Shown here piece after piece: positions 1 through 4,802 of a DNA stretch of 9,687 nt. The notes under the pieces are model-generated. The model worked only from the letters and a program-made list of their open reading frames with translations. It did no database searches and had not been told where the DNA came from. The stretch is from Sphingomonadales bacterium (GTDB lineage Bacteria; Pseudomonadota; Alphaproteobacteria; Sphingomonadales; Sphingomonadaceae), in NCBI GenBank assembly GCA_017302775.1, contig JAFLDC010000071.1, forward strand, positions 1 to 9,687, read 5' to 3'. Position 1 is the stretch's first letter; the number at the start of each line of letters is the position of its first letter. A program made the translations under genes and the position numbers.

Positions 1-1378
1 GCGCCAACTGGAGGTCAACGGGCCGCAGGGGGCCTTGCCGCTGAAGCTGGGTACGGACGTTTATCTGTCCACCCTGCGCAATGATGATGTCGCCACGGTG
101 GCCGGCGCACCGCTGGTGTTCGTCGGCTATGGCGTGACCGCGCCTGAGCGCAAGTGGGACGATTACAAAGGGCATGACCTGGCCGGCAAGGTCGCGGTGT
201 TCCTGATCAACGATCCCGATTTCGCCGCCGCCAAGGGCGAACCGGTCGCCGGCCAGTTCGGCGGCAAGACGATGACCTATTACGGGCGCTGGACGTACAA
301 GTTTGAAGAGGCCGCCCGGCGCGGGGCGGTGGGGGCGCTGATCGTCCATGATGCCGATGGGGTCGGCTATGGCTGGAACGTGGTGACCAGCCCGGGCGGG
401 GAGAATTATGGCCTGATCCGCAAGGACGGCAGCCAGACCAGCCTGGCGCTGCAAGGCTGGCTGAGCCACGAGATGAGCGAGCGGCTGTTCGCCAGCGCCG
501 GGCAGGATCTGAACCGGTTGCGGGTTGCGGCGCGCTCGGCAAAGTTCCGGCCAGTCGCTCTCAAAGGCATGACCCTCTCGGCGGCGGTGCCCAGCGCGCA
601 TGAAACCATCGTCAGCCGCAACGTGCTGGCGCGGATTGCGGGGAGCGAGCGGCCCGATGAAGTGGTGATGTTCGGCGCGCACTGGGATGCCTATGGCCAG
701 GGCAAGCCCGATGCGCAGGGCAAGATCTATCGCGCCGGGGCCAACGACGATGCGCTGGGGGTTGCGGCGCTGCTGGAAATCGCCCGCGATATAAAGGCCG
801 GTCCCGCGCCGCAGCGCAGCATGGTTTTCGCCGCCTGGACCGCAGAGGAGCGCGGGCTGCTGGGGTCAGAGGCCTATGCGCAGGATCCGGTCTATCCGAT
901 GGACAAGACGGTCGCCAATCTGACGATCGATGTGCTGCAGACCGCCGGGAAAGCCCGCGACGTGGTGCTGATCGGCAAAGGGCAATCGACGATGGAGGAT
1001 GAGCTGGGCGTCTATGCCGGTCGGCAAGGGCGCACGGTGACGCCGGAGAACCTGCCCGAACGCGGCCTGTTCTATCGCGCCGATCACTTCCCCTTCGCCA
1101 AGCGCGGGGTGCCGGTCCTGCTGATGATGAGCCTGGCCGGGGCCTCAGACCTGGAACAGGGCGGGCGCGCCGCCGGGCAGGCGTGGATCGATGACTATAC
1201 CGGGCGCTGCTATCACCAGGCCTGCGATGCCTGGAACCAGACCTGGAACCTGGACGGGGCGGTCCAGGACATCGAACTGGTGCGGGCGCTGGGCTGGGAT
1301 CTGGCCAATTCGCGGCGCTGGCCGGTGTGGAAGCCAGGCAGCGAGTTCGCCGCAGCGCGGGGCAATATCGGACGCTGA
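1..1378 (+). CDS. M28 family zinc metallopeptidase with PA domain (5' partial)
   Basis: Zinc-dependent exopeptidase (aminopeptidase/carboxypeptidase type), probably exported; the N-terminus and any signal peptide lie upstream of the window. The reading frame is open from base 2, so the TTG/CTG codons near base 35 are internal and not starts. A protease-associated (PA) domain occupies roughly 90-420 (GAPLVFVGYGV, then the GAVGALIVHDADG stretch). The catalytic domain follows with the M28 metal set: H at 680-682 in GAHWDAYG, bridging D at 746-748 in GANDDALG, paired E-E at 845-850 in WTAEERGLLGS, D at 929-931 in TIDVLQ, and H at 1085-1087 in RADHFPFAKRGVP. All five ligand positions plus the catalytic Glu are present, so it should be active. 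It ends at TGA 1376-1378 and converges on the minus-strand gene at 1440. The family call is firm; the substrate is unknown. Confidence 0.93.
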   Translation, partial: RQLEVNGPQGALPLKLGTDVYLSTLRNDDVATVAGAPLVFVGYGVTAPERKWDDYKGHDLAGKVAVFLINDPDFAAAKGEPVAGQFGGKTMTYYGRWTYKFEEAARRGAVGALIVHDADGVGYGWNVVTSPGGENYGLIRKDGSQTSLALQGWLSHEMSERLFASAGQDLNRLRVAARSAKFRPVALKGMTLSAAVPSAHETIVSRNVLARIAGSERPDEVVMFGAHWDAYGQGKPDAQGKIYRAGANDDALGVAALLEIARDIKAGPAPQRSMVFAAWTAEERGLLGSEAYAQDPVYPMDKTVANLTIDVLQTAGKARDVVLIGKGQSTMEDELGVYAGRQGRTVTPENLPERGLFYRADHFPFAKRGVPVLLMMSLAGASDLEQGGRAAGQAWIDDYTGRCYHQACDAWNQTWNLDGAVQDIELVRALGWDLANSRRWPVWKPGSEFAAARGNIGR

Positions 1379-1387
1379 GCAGGCGTG

Positions 1388-1425
1388 GCAAAGGGCGGTG
1401 CGCCGGCCGGCCCACCACCCTTTGC
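1388..1425. terminator. Inverted repeat between convergent genes, probable bidirectional terminator
   Basis: A 13-bp arm GCAAAGGGCGGTG (1388-1400) faces CACCACCCTTTGC (1413-1425) across a 12-nt GC-rich loop. Twelve of 13 positions pair; the remaining one is a G-U wobble when read as minus-strand RNA and a C-A mismatch on the plus strand. It begins 9 nt after the peptidase stop and ends 14 nt from the stop of the minus-strand gene, the expected place for a shared terminator. There is no long T tract on either side, so intrinsic termination is inferred from position and stem strength. Confidence 0.6.
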
Positions 1426-1439
1426 GCGATTGCGTTTGC

Positions 1440-1946
1440 TTAGATAGCGAGCGCGCCGGCCGGGGCGGCGAACCGTTCGCGGCACAGTTTGACCAGCGGG
1501 CGAACGGCATCCTTCATCGAGACGAAGGCGTTGCCAAGATCAGGCCCGACCACCGCGGTATTGGCGCCGCTGATCATCACCCATTGGTTTTCGATATTGC
1601 CGCAAACCCGTGCCGTCGGCTGGCCGTCGACCCGCAGCATCGTATAAGTATGCCCCATCTGCAGCGCGCTTTCGTAAAAGCGATAGACTTCTTTCTGGCC
1701 CGCGGTGGGGTTGGGATTCTTTTTGCGGACCTGCGCCAGTTCCGCGATGGCGGTCTGGCAGGCGTTGTATTGGTCCATCGCCGGACGCTGCTTGGCTTCA
1801 TCGCTGTCGGTGCAGAAATTGAACGCAGTGGTGCTCATTGCGTCGAGCATGGCATTGGCCTCGTCATCGGTCACCTTCTGGGCCAGCGCCGGGGCGGCGG
1901 TGAAGCACAGGGCCGAAGCCATGCAGGCGGCAAACAGGTTACGCAT
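1440..1946 (-). CDS. Small exported protein with four cysteines, function unknown
   Basis: The 168-residue product begins with a clear Sec signal peptide (residues 1-22: short basic start, alanine-rich hydrophobic core, cleavage predicted after A-L-A before QKV), so it should be periplasmic. The mature part of about 146 residues is mixed polar/helical with cysteines at 45, 63, 115 and 155, enough for two disulfides. I recognise no domain; a motif such as VCGNIENQWVMISGANTAVVGPDLG looks like a conserved core. The start is supported by a purine-rich Shine-Dalgarno (GGGGGGAG) about 8 nt upstream of ATG. It lies downstream of ilvE on the same strand but is separated by about 107 nt containing a hairpin at 2006-2037, so it probably has its own promoter. 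Exported hypothetical is as far as the sequence goes. Confidence 0.8.
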   Translation of the reverse strand: MRNLFAACMASALCFTAAPALAQKVTDDEANAMLDAMSTTAFNFCTDSDEAKQRPAMDQYNACQTAIAELAQVRKKNPNPTAGQKEVYRFYESALQMGHTYTMLRVDGQPTARVCGNIENQWVMISGANTAVVGPDLGNAFVSMKDAVRPLVKLCRERFAAPAGALAI

Positions 1947-1961
1947 CGTGGTTTCTCCCCC

Positions 1962-1989
1962 CTGATCGGGATGATCGGGTGTGATCAGT
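1962..1989. promoter_or_regulatory. GATC-centred direct/inverted repeats upstream of the exported-protein gene
   Basis: Three GATC cores occur within 28 bp. On the minus strand CCCGATCA occurs twice with a 9-nt period, and the block is bounded by CTGATC (1962-1967) and GATCAG (1984-1989). It sits just upstream of the Shine-Dalgarno of the minus-strand gene starting at 1946, where a promoter or operator would be expected. No convincing -35/-10 pair is visible. A regulatory role is an inference from repeat structure and position only. Confidence 0.25.
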
Positions 1990-2005
1990 GCCAGTGGCTA
2001 TTCTG

Positions 2006-2037
2006 GCGCGGCTGAATAAAACCATAATGCCGCGCCT
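2006..2037 (-). terminator. GC-rich hairpin downstream of ilvE
   Basis: Perfect 8-bp arms GGCGCGGC (2006-2013) and GCCGCGCC (2030-2037) with a 16-nt AT-rich loop. The structure starts 16 nt after the ilvE stop codon and precedes the next minus-strand gene. The following bases are not a proper U tract, so it is a likely terminator or transcript-end stabiliser rather than a textbook intrinsic terminator. Confidence 0.55.
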
Positions 2038-2053
2038 GAATTGGACATTCGCG

Positions 2054-3154
2054 TCAGCCGATGCGGTGGACCCAGCCGTGCGTGTCAGCCTGCTCGCCGC
2101 GCTGGATCGCGGTCAGGCGGGCTTTCAGCTTGCCGGTCAGCTGGCCCGGACCGCCAGAGCCGATCGTGAACGAGCCGTCCGGACCGGCCACCTGGCCAAC
2201 CGGGGTAACGACAGCCGCGGTGCCGCAGGCGAAAGCTTCGATCAACTGGCCCGAGGCAGCATCGGCGCGCCACTGGGCCAGGCTGTAGCGCTCTTCGCGC
2301 ACTGTCAGCCCTTCTTCCCGGGCCAGGGTAATCAGGCTGTCGCGGGTGATGCCGGGCAGGATCGTCCCGGTGAGCGGCGGGGTGCTGAGGCTGCCGTCGG
2401 CAAAGGCGAAGAACAGGTTCATCCCGCCCAGTTCTTCGATCCACTTGTGCTCCGCAGCATCCAGGAACAGCACCTGATCGTGCCCTTTGGCAAAGGCTTC
2501 GGCGGTGGGCACCAGGCTGGCAGCATAATTGCCGCCGCACTTGGCTGCCCCGGTCCCGCCCGGCGCGGCGCGGGTATAGTCCGATACCCAGATCGAAACG
2601 GCCGGCGCGCCGGACTTGAAATAGTTCCCCGCCGGGCTGGCGATGACCACGAACTTGTACGCCTTGGCCGGGCGCACGCCCAGAAACGCCTCCGTCGCGA
2701 TCATGAACGGGCGCAGATAGAGCGATCCCCCTTCCACCGTGGGAAACCAGTCCGCGTCAACCTTCACCAGTTCCTCGATCGCGGCGATGAACAGCGCTTC
2801 TGGCAACTCGGGCATGGCCAATCGCCGCGCCGAGGCGTTGAGCCGCCGGGCGTTTTCGTCCGGGCGAAACAGCGCCATTGATCCATCGGGGTGGCGATAG
2901 GCCTTCAATCCTTCGAAGATCTCCTGCGCATAATGCAGCACCGAGGCGGCGGGATCGAGCGCGATCGGGCCGTAGGGTTGCACCGTAGCATCGTGCCAGC
3001 CATCAGCCTCGGTCCAGTCAATCGTCGCCATATGATCGGTAAAGCGCGCGCCGAACCCGGGATTGGCCAGCACCTCTGCCCGGACGGAATCGGCCGCAGG
3101 GGCCGGATGCGCCATGCGGGTGAACGGGGTGTGGGGTTCGGCGAGAGTCGCCAT
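2054..3154 (-). CDS. ilvE: Branched-chain amino-acid aminotransferase
   Basis: PLP-dependent transaminase (fold type IV) that interconverts Leu, Ile and Val with their 2-oxo acids using glutamate/2-oxoglutarate; last step of branched-chain synthesis, cytosolic. The 366-residue length is normal for the larger BCAT subclass shared with actinobacteria and mitochondria. Visible landmarks: HYAQEIFEGLKAYR (74-87), LYLRPFMIATEAFLGV (145-160), the Schiff-base lysine K205 in GGTGAAKCGGNY, E241 in EELGGMNLFF that contacts the PLP ring nitrogen, and TGTILPGITRDSL in the C-terminal half. The frame is open for 98 more codons upstream, but that stretch covers the intergenic region and the divergent gene. 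The ATG at 3154-3152 has GAAGGA 9 nt upstream and starts the family-like N-terminus, so I use it. It is divergent from the gene at 3318; leuB, in the same pathway, is elsewhere in the window. Confidence 0.95.
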   Translation of the reverse strand: MATLAEPHTPFTRMAHPAPAADSVRAEVLANPGFGARFTDHMATIDWTEADGWHDATVQPYGPIALDPAASVLHYAQEIFEGLKAYRHPDGSMALFRPDENARRLNASARRLAMPELPEALFIAAIEELVKVDADWFPTVEGGSLYLRPFMIATEAFLGVRPAKAYKFVVIASPAGNYFKSGAPAVSIWVSDYTRAAPGGTGAAKCGGNYAASLVPTAEAFAKGHDQVLFLDAAEHKWIEELGGMNLFFAFADGSLSTPPLTGTILPGITRDSLITLAREEGLTVREERYSLAQWRADAASGQLIEAFACGTAAVVTPVGQVAGPDGSFTIGSGGPGQLTGKLKARLTAIQRGEQADTHGWVHRIG

Positions 3155-3171
3155 GAGCGTCGATCCTTCAA

Positions 3172-3199
3172 TTGCGAGCCGCAGTTGTTGAACTAAAAT
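3172..3199 (+). promoter_or_regulatory. Candidate sigma-70 promoter for the exported-protein gene at 3318
   Basis: TTGCGA (3172-3177, 4/6 to the -35 consensus) is followed after 16 bp by TAAAAT (3194-3199, 5/6 to the -10 consensus). Transcription would start near 3206, giving a leader of about 110 nt. This AT-rich patch stands out from its GC-rich surroundings, which supports it, but alphaproteobacterial promoters are loose and the call is tentative. Confidence 0.35.
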
Positions 3200-3213
3200 T
3201 ACGCACTGCGCAA
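3199..3213. promoter_or_regulatory. Palindrome in the ilvE divergent promoter region, candidate operator
   Basis: TTACGCA-C-TGCGCAA is a 15-bp imperfect dyad (6 of 7 positions pair). It lies between a plus-strand candidate -10 (TAAAAT, 3194-3199) and a minus-strand candidate -10 (CATAAT, 3221-3216), so it would overlap the start points of both divergent transcripts. An amino-acid-responsive regulator such as an Lrp/AsnC protein would fit ilvE, but the sequence alone does not identify the factor. Confidence 0.4.
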
Positions 3214-3215
3214 GC

Positions 3216-3221
3216 ATTATG
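3216..3221 (-). promoter_or_regulatory. Candidate -10 element for ilvE
   Basis: CATAAT on the minus strand matches 5 of 6 bases of the -10 consensus and lies about 60 nt upstream of the ilvE ATG, in an AT-rich segment. No good -35 hexamer stands 16-18 bp upstream, so the promoter may depend on an activator or may be wrongly assigned. Confidence 0.3.
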
Positions 3222-3317
3222 GAATAAATGAAAAGGCCTTGTATCGCTTTCCTGCATAGCCGGGATTGCCACGCAGGCCAAGTCGGGTAGATGATGGTGT
3301 CCACGAAAGGGGGTACC

Positions 3318-3890
3318 ATGATCCGACCAATTCTTGCCCTGTTTAGCGCCGCCTTGCTGGTTGGTGCCGCGCCGCCGCAAGTCATGACTTGCAGCGCGCC
3401 GGTCAAAAAGGGCGACACCGCCGCCACCCTGAAGGCACGGTATGGCAAACATGCGCGGCTGATGAAAATTCACGCCGCCGAGGGCGAGATGGTGGACGGC
3501 ATGGCGCTGTGGCCTGGCGATCCGAAGCGGCGGATCGATGTGTTCTTTGCCGATCGACCCGACCGCAAGGTAGACATGATCCGGATCAACGAAGACGCGT
3601 CGCTCTGGCGGATCGCGGGGCTGGGAATCGGTTCGCCGCTCGCCCGCGTGGTCAGCGTCAACGGGCGGGCGATCTCGGTAAGTGGATTTGGCTGGGACTA
3701 TGGTGGATCGGTCGATCCCAAAGGCGGCAAACTGGAACGGCTGTCCGGTGGCTGCCGTCTCGGGCTGACCATGGATGTTGGTTCCGATGCGCCAGACGGG
3801 GTCTATGGCGATGGGGTGACACTCGGATCGGACAGCGCTTTGCTCAAGCGCGCCAAACCCCGCGTGACAACGATGTTCATCTCCTGGTGA
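3318..3890 (+). CDS. Exported protein of unknown function (GFGWDYGG motif)
   Basis: The 190-residue product has a signal peptide (MIRPILALFSAALLVGAA, cleavage near residue 18), so it is probably periplasmic. Two mature cysteines (C25 and C146) bracket most of the protein and could form a disulfide. Recognisable stretches are GDTAATLKARYGKHARL near the N-terminus, ALWPGDPKRRIDVFFAD (63-79), WRIAGLGIGSPLARVVSVNGR (97-117) and SGFGWDYGGSVDP (122-134). I recall a similar arrangement (degenerate YG...DP.RR...GLGIG..L..V...NG..F.L.GFGWDYGG) in uncharacterised exported proteins of other Proteobacteria, but I cannot name a Pfam family. The ATG at 3318 is preferred over an in-frame ATG at 3291 because it has AAAGGGGG 5-6 nt upstream and directly begins the signal peptide. 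It is divergent from ilvE; no function is assigned. Confidence 0.8.
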   Translation: MIRPILALFSAALLVGAAPPQVMTCSAPVKKGDTAATLKARYGKHARLMKIHAAEGEMVDGMALWPGDPKRRIDVFFADRPDRKVDMIRINEDASLWRIAGLGIGSPLARVVSVNGRAISVSGFGWDYGGSVDPKGGKLERLSGGCRLGLTMDVGSDAPDGVYGDGVTLGSDSALLKRAKPRVTTMFISW

Positions 3891-3903
3891 AATTCACAAA
3901 TGA

Positions 3904-3938
3904 GAAGGGCGGCCCCGGAAATCCGAGAACCGCCCTTC
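3904..3938 (-). terminator. Terminator-like hairpin at the end of the small minus-strand transcript
   Basis: Nine perfect pairs GAAGGGCGG (3904-3912) with CCGCCCTTC (3930-3938); the 17-nt loop contains an extra CGGA-AA-TCCG stem. Read on the minus strand it is followed by the T-rich TCATTTGTGAATTTC; read on the plus strand it begins 13 nt after the stop of the gene at 3318-3890 but has no T tract. It may serve both transcripts. Confidence 0.55.
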
Positions 3939-3976
3939 GCATGGTCAGCGGCCGGAAGCGCCGCTCACGTAGCCTC

Positions 3977-4002
3977 TATCGCTGTGGTTGCGCTCAGCGA
4001 TA
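3977..4002 (-). other. Perfect hairpin overlapping the mini-ORF stop codon
   Basis: TATCGCTG (minus-strand 5' arm) pairs fully with CAGCGATA across a 10-nt loop. The 5' arm contains the last two codons and most of the TGA stop of the mini-ORF, so a ribosome completing the peptide would disrupt this stem. That geometry is typical of translation-linked leader structures, although the role here is inferred. Confidence 0.5.
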
Positions 4003-4050
4003 ATGCTCCATGTTGCGGATTACCGACCCCTCTGCTGAACCATGAGACAT
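3994..4050 (-). CDS. 18-codon mini-ORF with very strong Shine-Dalgarno, candidate leader or small peptide
   Basis: Encodes MSHGSAEGSVIRNMEHYR followed by TGA. The start is decided by the ribosome site at 4065-4054, whose GGAGG core is 6 nt upstream of the ATG. The peptide has no signal sequence or membrane segment and no run of one amino acid that would suggest a classical attenuator. It lies downstream of the lipoprotein gene on the same strand, about 190 nt away, and inside the structured RNA candidate. A +1 shift at the stop would open 17 more codons (ending at TGA near 3946), but no recognised slippery site is present. I do not recognise the peptide; the case for translation rests on the ribosome site. 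Confidence 0.45.
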   Translation of the reverse strand: MSHGSAEGSVIRNMEHYR

Positions 4051-4053
4051 CGG

Positions 4054-4065
4054 TCACCTCCTTTC
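4054..4065 (-). promoter_or_regulatory. Extended Shine-Dalgarno, 12-nt match to the 16S rRNA tail
   Basis: The minus strand reads GAAAGGAGGTGA, which is fully complementary to the bacterial 16S 3'-end sequence TCACCTCCTTTC. Most genes in this window have only 4-6 matching bases, so this is unusually strong. It places the ATG of the mini-ORF at the right distance. Read on the plus strand, the same bases mimic the anti-Shine-Dalgarno. Confidence 0.65.
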
Positions 4066-4132
4066 GCGCTGTTGAGCCAATCGCTTCCGTGGGGAAGCTG
4101 GGGCGGGGCGGAAGTCCGTCCCGTCCTTGCGC

Positions 4133-4161
4133 CTAGATGTGAATCATTCCGGCTCTGACAA
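4133..4161 (-). promoter_or_regulatory. Tentative promoter for the small minus-strand transcript
   Basis: TTGTCA (minus strand, 4161-4156) matches 5 of 6 bases of a -35 element and sits in the AT-rich patch upstream of the mini-ORF. Seventeen bases downstream the hexamer is ATCTAG, a poor -10. The pairing is weak; I list it because this is the only promoter-like patch between the lipoprotein stop and the hairpin cluster. Confidence 0.22.
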
Positions 4162-4193
4162 CAAGTCTTGCAAAGATTTTTTTCGCTGTCAGA
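4154..4193. repeat. AT-rich dyad with T7 run
   Basis: TCTGACA (4154-4160) and TGTCAGA (4187-4193) are perfect inverted repeats 26 bp apart. Between them lies a smaller dyad TCTT-GCA-AAGA (4166-4176) followed by seven T (4177-4183). The nested symmetry overlaps the tentative minus-strand promoter and could be an operator; on the plus strand the small stem plus T run could act as a weak terminator. Confidence 0.35.
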
Positions 4194-4238
4194 ATTCGCA
4201 CCTTCGAGCTGATGTCGCCTGGCTTTTGCCAGCGCTAT

Positions 4239-4775
4239 TCAGCGGCAATCCTCCACCACACGGCTGATCTCCGGCCATGCCGGAACATAGCGCGGCATGT
4301 CATGGAGCACGGTCACCATGAAGCGCCCGCGGCTGAATGCCATCGCATCAAGCAGCGGATCGCTTGCCGCAACCACTGCAACCACTTCGGCGCCGCTTCG
4401 TGAGGCTTTCAGGGTCCGCTGAGTCGATGTCGTGGCGACCGTCATCACGGTTTCGTTCAGCTTCGGCGATGTGAAACGGATTTCAACCTTGCGGGCAGCA
4501 GGGTCGCACACCAGCCAGAGCCCGCCATAGGATGGCATTTTCGGATCGCCGTAGAACGCGACCGACTGATTGCCATCCTTGCGCCAGTACCAGTTGCCGG
4601 GAGAAGCCGGAGCGTCGCGCCAGTCCGCTGGCGGTTTGGGGGGCAGTGGCTCCGGCAGGCCGGGGGGTACAAACGGTCGGGGTGGTGGCGGCGTGGGCGC
4701 AGGTTGGCGCGGCGTGGCGCAAGCGCCCAGCGACAGGGTCAATACCGCGACGGATAGAGGAAAATTTGCCTTCAC
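4239..4775 (-). CDS. Proline-rich lipoprotein of unknown function
   Basis: The 178-residue product starts with a lipoprotein signal (hydrophobic core PLSVAVLTLSLGAC); the lipobox L-G-A-C puts the lipidated cysteine at residue 19, so the protein should be membrane-anchored and face the periplasm. A proline-rich linker follows (about residues 22-46). The C-terminal domain contains DWRDAPASPGNWYWRKDG, GGLWLVCDP and a striking end DPLLDAMAFSRGRF ... WPEISRVVEDCR, which I recall as a conserved pattern in uncharacterised sphingomonad proteins. The frame stays open far upstream across tlyA, but a GTG at 4775-4773 with AGAAGG just upstream begins the lipoprotein signal exactly, so I choose it. It is divergent from tlyA with 27 bp between starts. 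Confidence 0.78.
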   Translation of the reverse strand: MKANFPLSVAVLTLSLGACATPRQPAPTPPPPRPFVPPGLPEPLPPKPPADWRDAPASPGNWYWRKDGNQSVAFYGDPKMPSYGGLWLVCDPAARKVEIRFTSPKLNETVMTVATTSTQRTLKASRSGAEVVAVVAASDPLLDAMAFSRGRFMVTVLHDMPRYVPAWPEISRVVEDCR

Positions 4776-4778
4776 GGC

Positions 4779-4792
4779 CCTTCTATGGAAGG
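4779..4792. promoter_or_regulatory. Dyad formed by the two divergent Shine-Dalgarno sequences
   Basis: CCTTC (4779-4783) and GAAGG (4788-4792) are inverted around TATG. The left arm, read on the minus strand, is the Shine-Dalgarno of the lipoprotein GTG; the right arm, GGAAGGAG on the plus strand, is that of the tlyA ATG. With 27 bp between starts there is no room for either promoter, so both must lie inside the opposite gene. Confidence 0.5.
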
Positions 4793-4802
4793 AGCCGCGC
4801 CA

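Larger units (their letters stand above)
3904..4132 (-). ncRNA. Putative structured small RNA or leader transcript carrying a mini-ORF
   Basis: On the minus strand five stems follow each other within about 220 nt: 4123-4104 (CGGG.CGGA-type, one mismatch on this strand), 4098-4083 (6 bp, GCTTCC/GGAAGC, tetraloop), 4002-3977 (8 bp perfect, TATCGCTG/CAGCGATA, 10-nt loop), 3965-3947 (6 bp AGCGGC/GCCGCT, 7-nt loop) and 3938-3904 (9 bp GAAGGGCGG/CCGCCCTTC with an inner CGGA/TCCG stem). An 18-codon ORF with a very strong ribosome site lies between the second and third stems, and the last stem looks like a terminator. The density of stems and the ribosome site suggest a transcribed small RNA, dual-function RNA or leader peptide. 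I recognise no Rfam family. Boundaries are estimates. Confidence 0.45.
3891..4238. other. Gene-poor intergenic region, 348 bp
   Basis: No conventional protein gene fits here. The region lies between the plus-strand exported-protein gene and the end of the minus-strand lipoprotein gene. From high to low coordinate it holds: a short CTGGC-AAAA-GCCAG hairpin just after the lipoprotein stop (about 4216-4232), an AT-rich patch with a dyad and a run of seven T (4154-4193), and then the minus-strand mini-ORF with its hairpins, described separately. The remaining bases show no further structure I can support. Confidence 0.7.

Noticed and set aside
612..1418. 268-codon minus-strand open frame opposite the M28 peptidase
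   Set aside because: Composition is extreme Arg/Pro/Ser/Ala typical of the antisense of high-GC coding DNA; no domain and no ribosome site, while the plus strand has complete catalytic motifs.
1988..2881. 297-codon plus-strand open frame across ilvE
   Set aside because: It is the antisense of the conserved aminotransferase, low-complexity and without recognisable motifs.
3155..3448. N-terminal extension of ilvE by 98 codons
   Set aside because: It would run through the AT-rich divergent promoter region and the start of the opposite gene; the ATG at 3154 has a good Shine-Dalgarno and gives the normal family length.
3904..4132. Known RNA classes for the hairpin cluster (6S RNA, tmRNA, RNase P, SRP RNA, SAM-II)
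   Set aside because: Length and visible motifs do not fit any of these: no tmRNA tag, no SRP or RNase P core, and no SAM-II pseudoknot arrangement that I can recognise.
3900..4136. 78-codon plus-strand open frame in the intergenic region
   Set aside because: No ribosome site before its ATG, it runs through several hairpins, and the residue composition does not resemble a protein; the signal in this region is on the minus strand.
4216..4232. CTGGC-AAAA-GCCAG hairpin after the lipoprotein stop as a terminator
   Set aside because: Only five pairs and no T tract on either side; too weak to call as a separate feature, though its position is suggestive.
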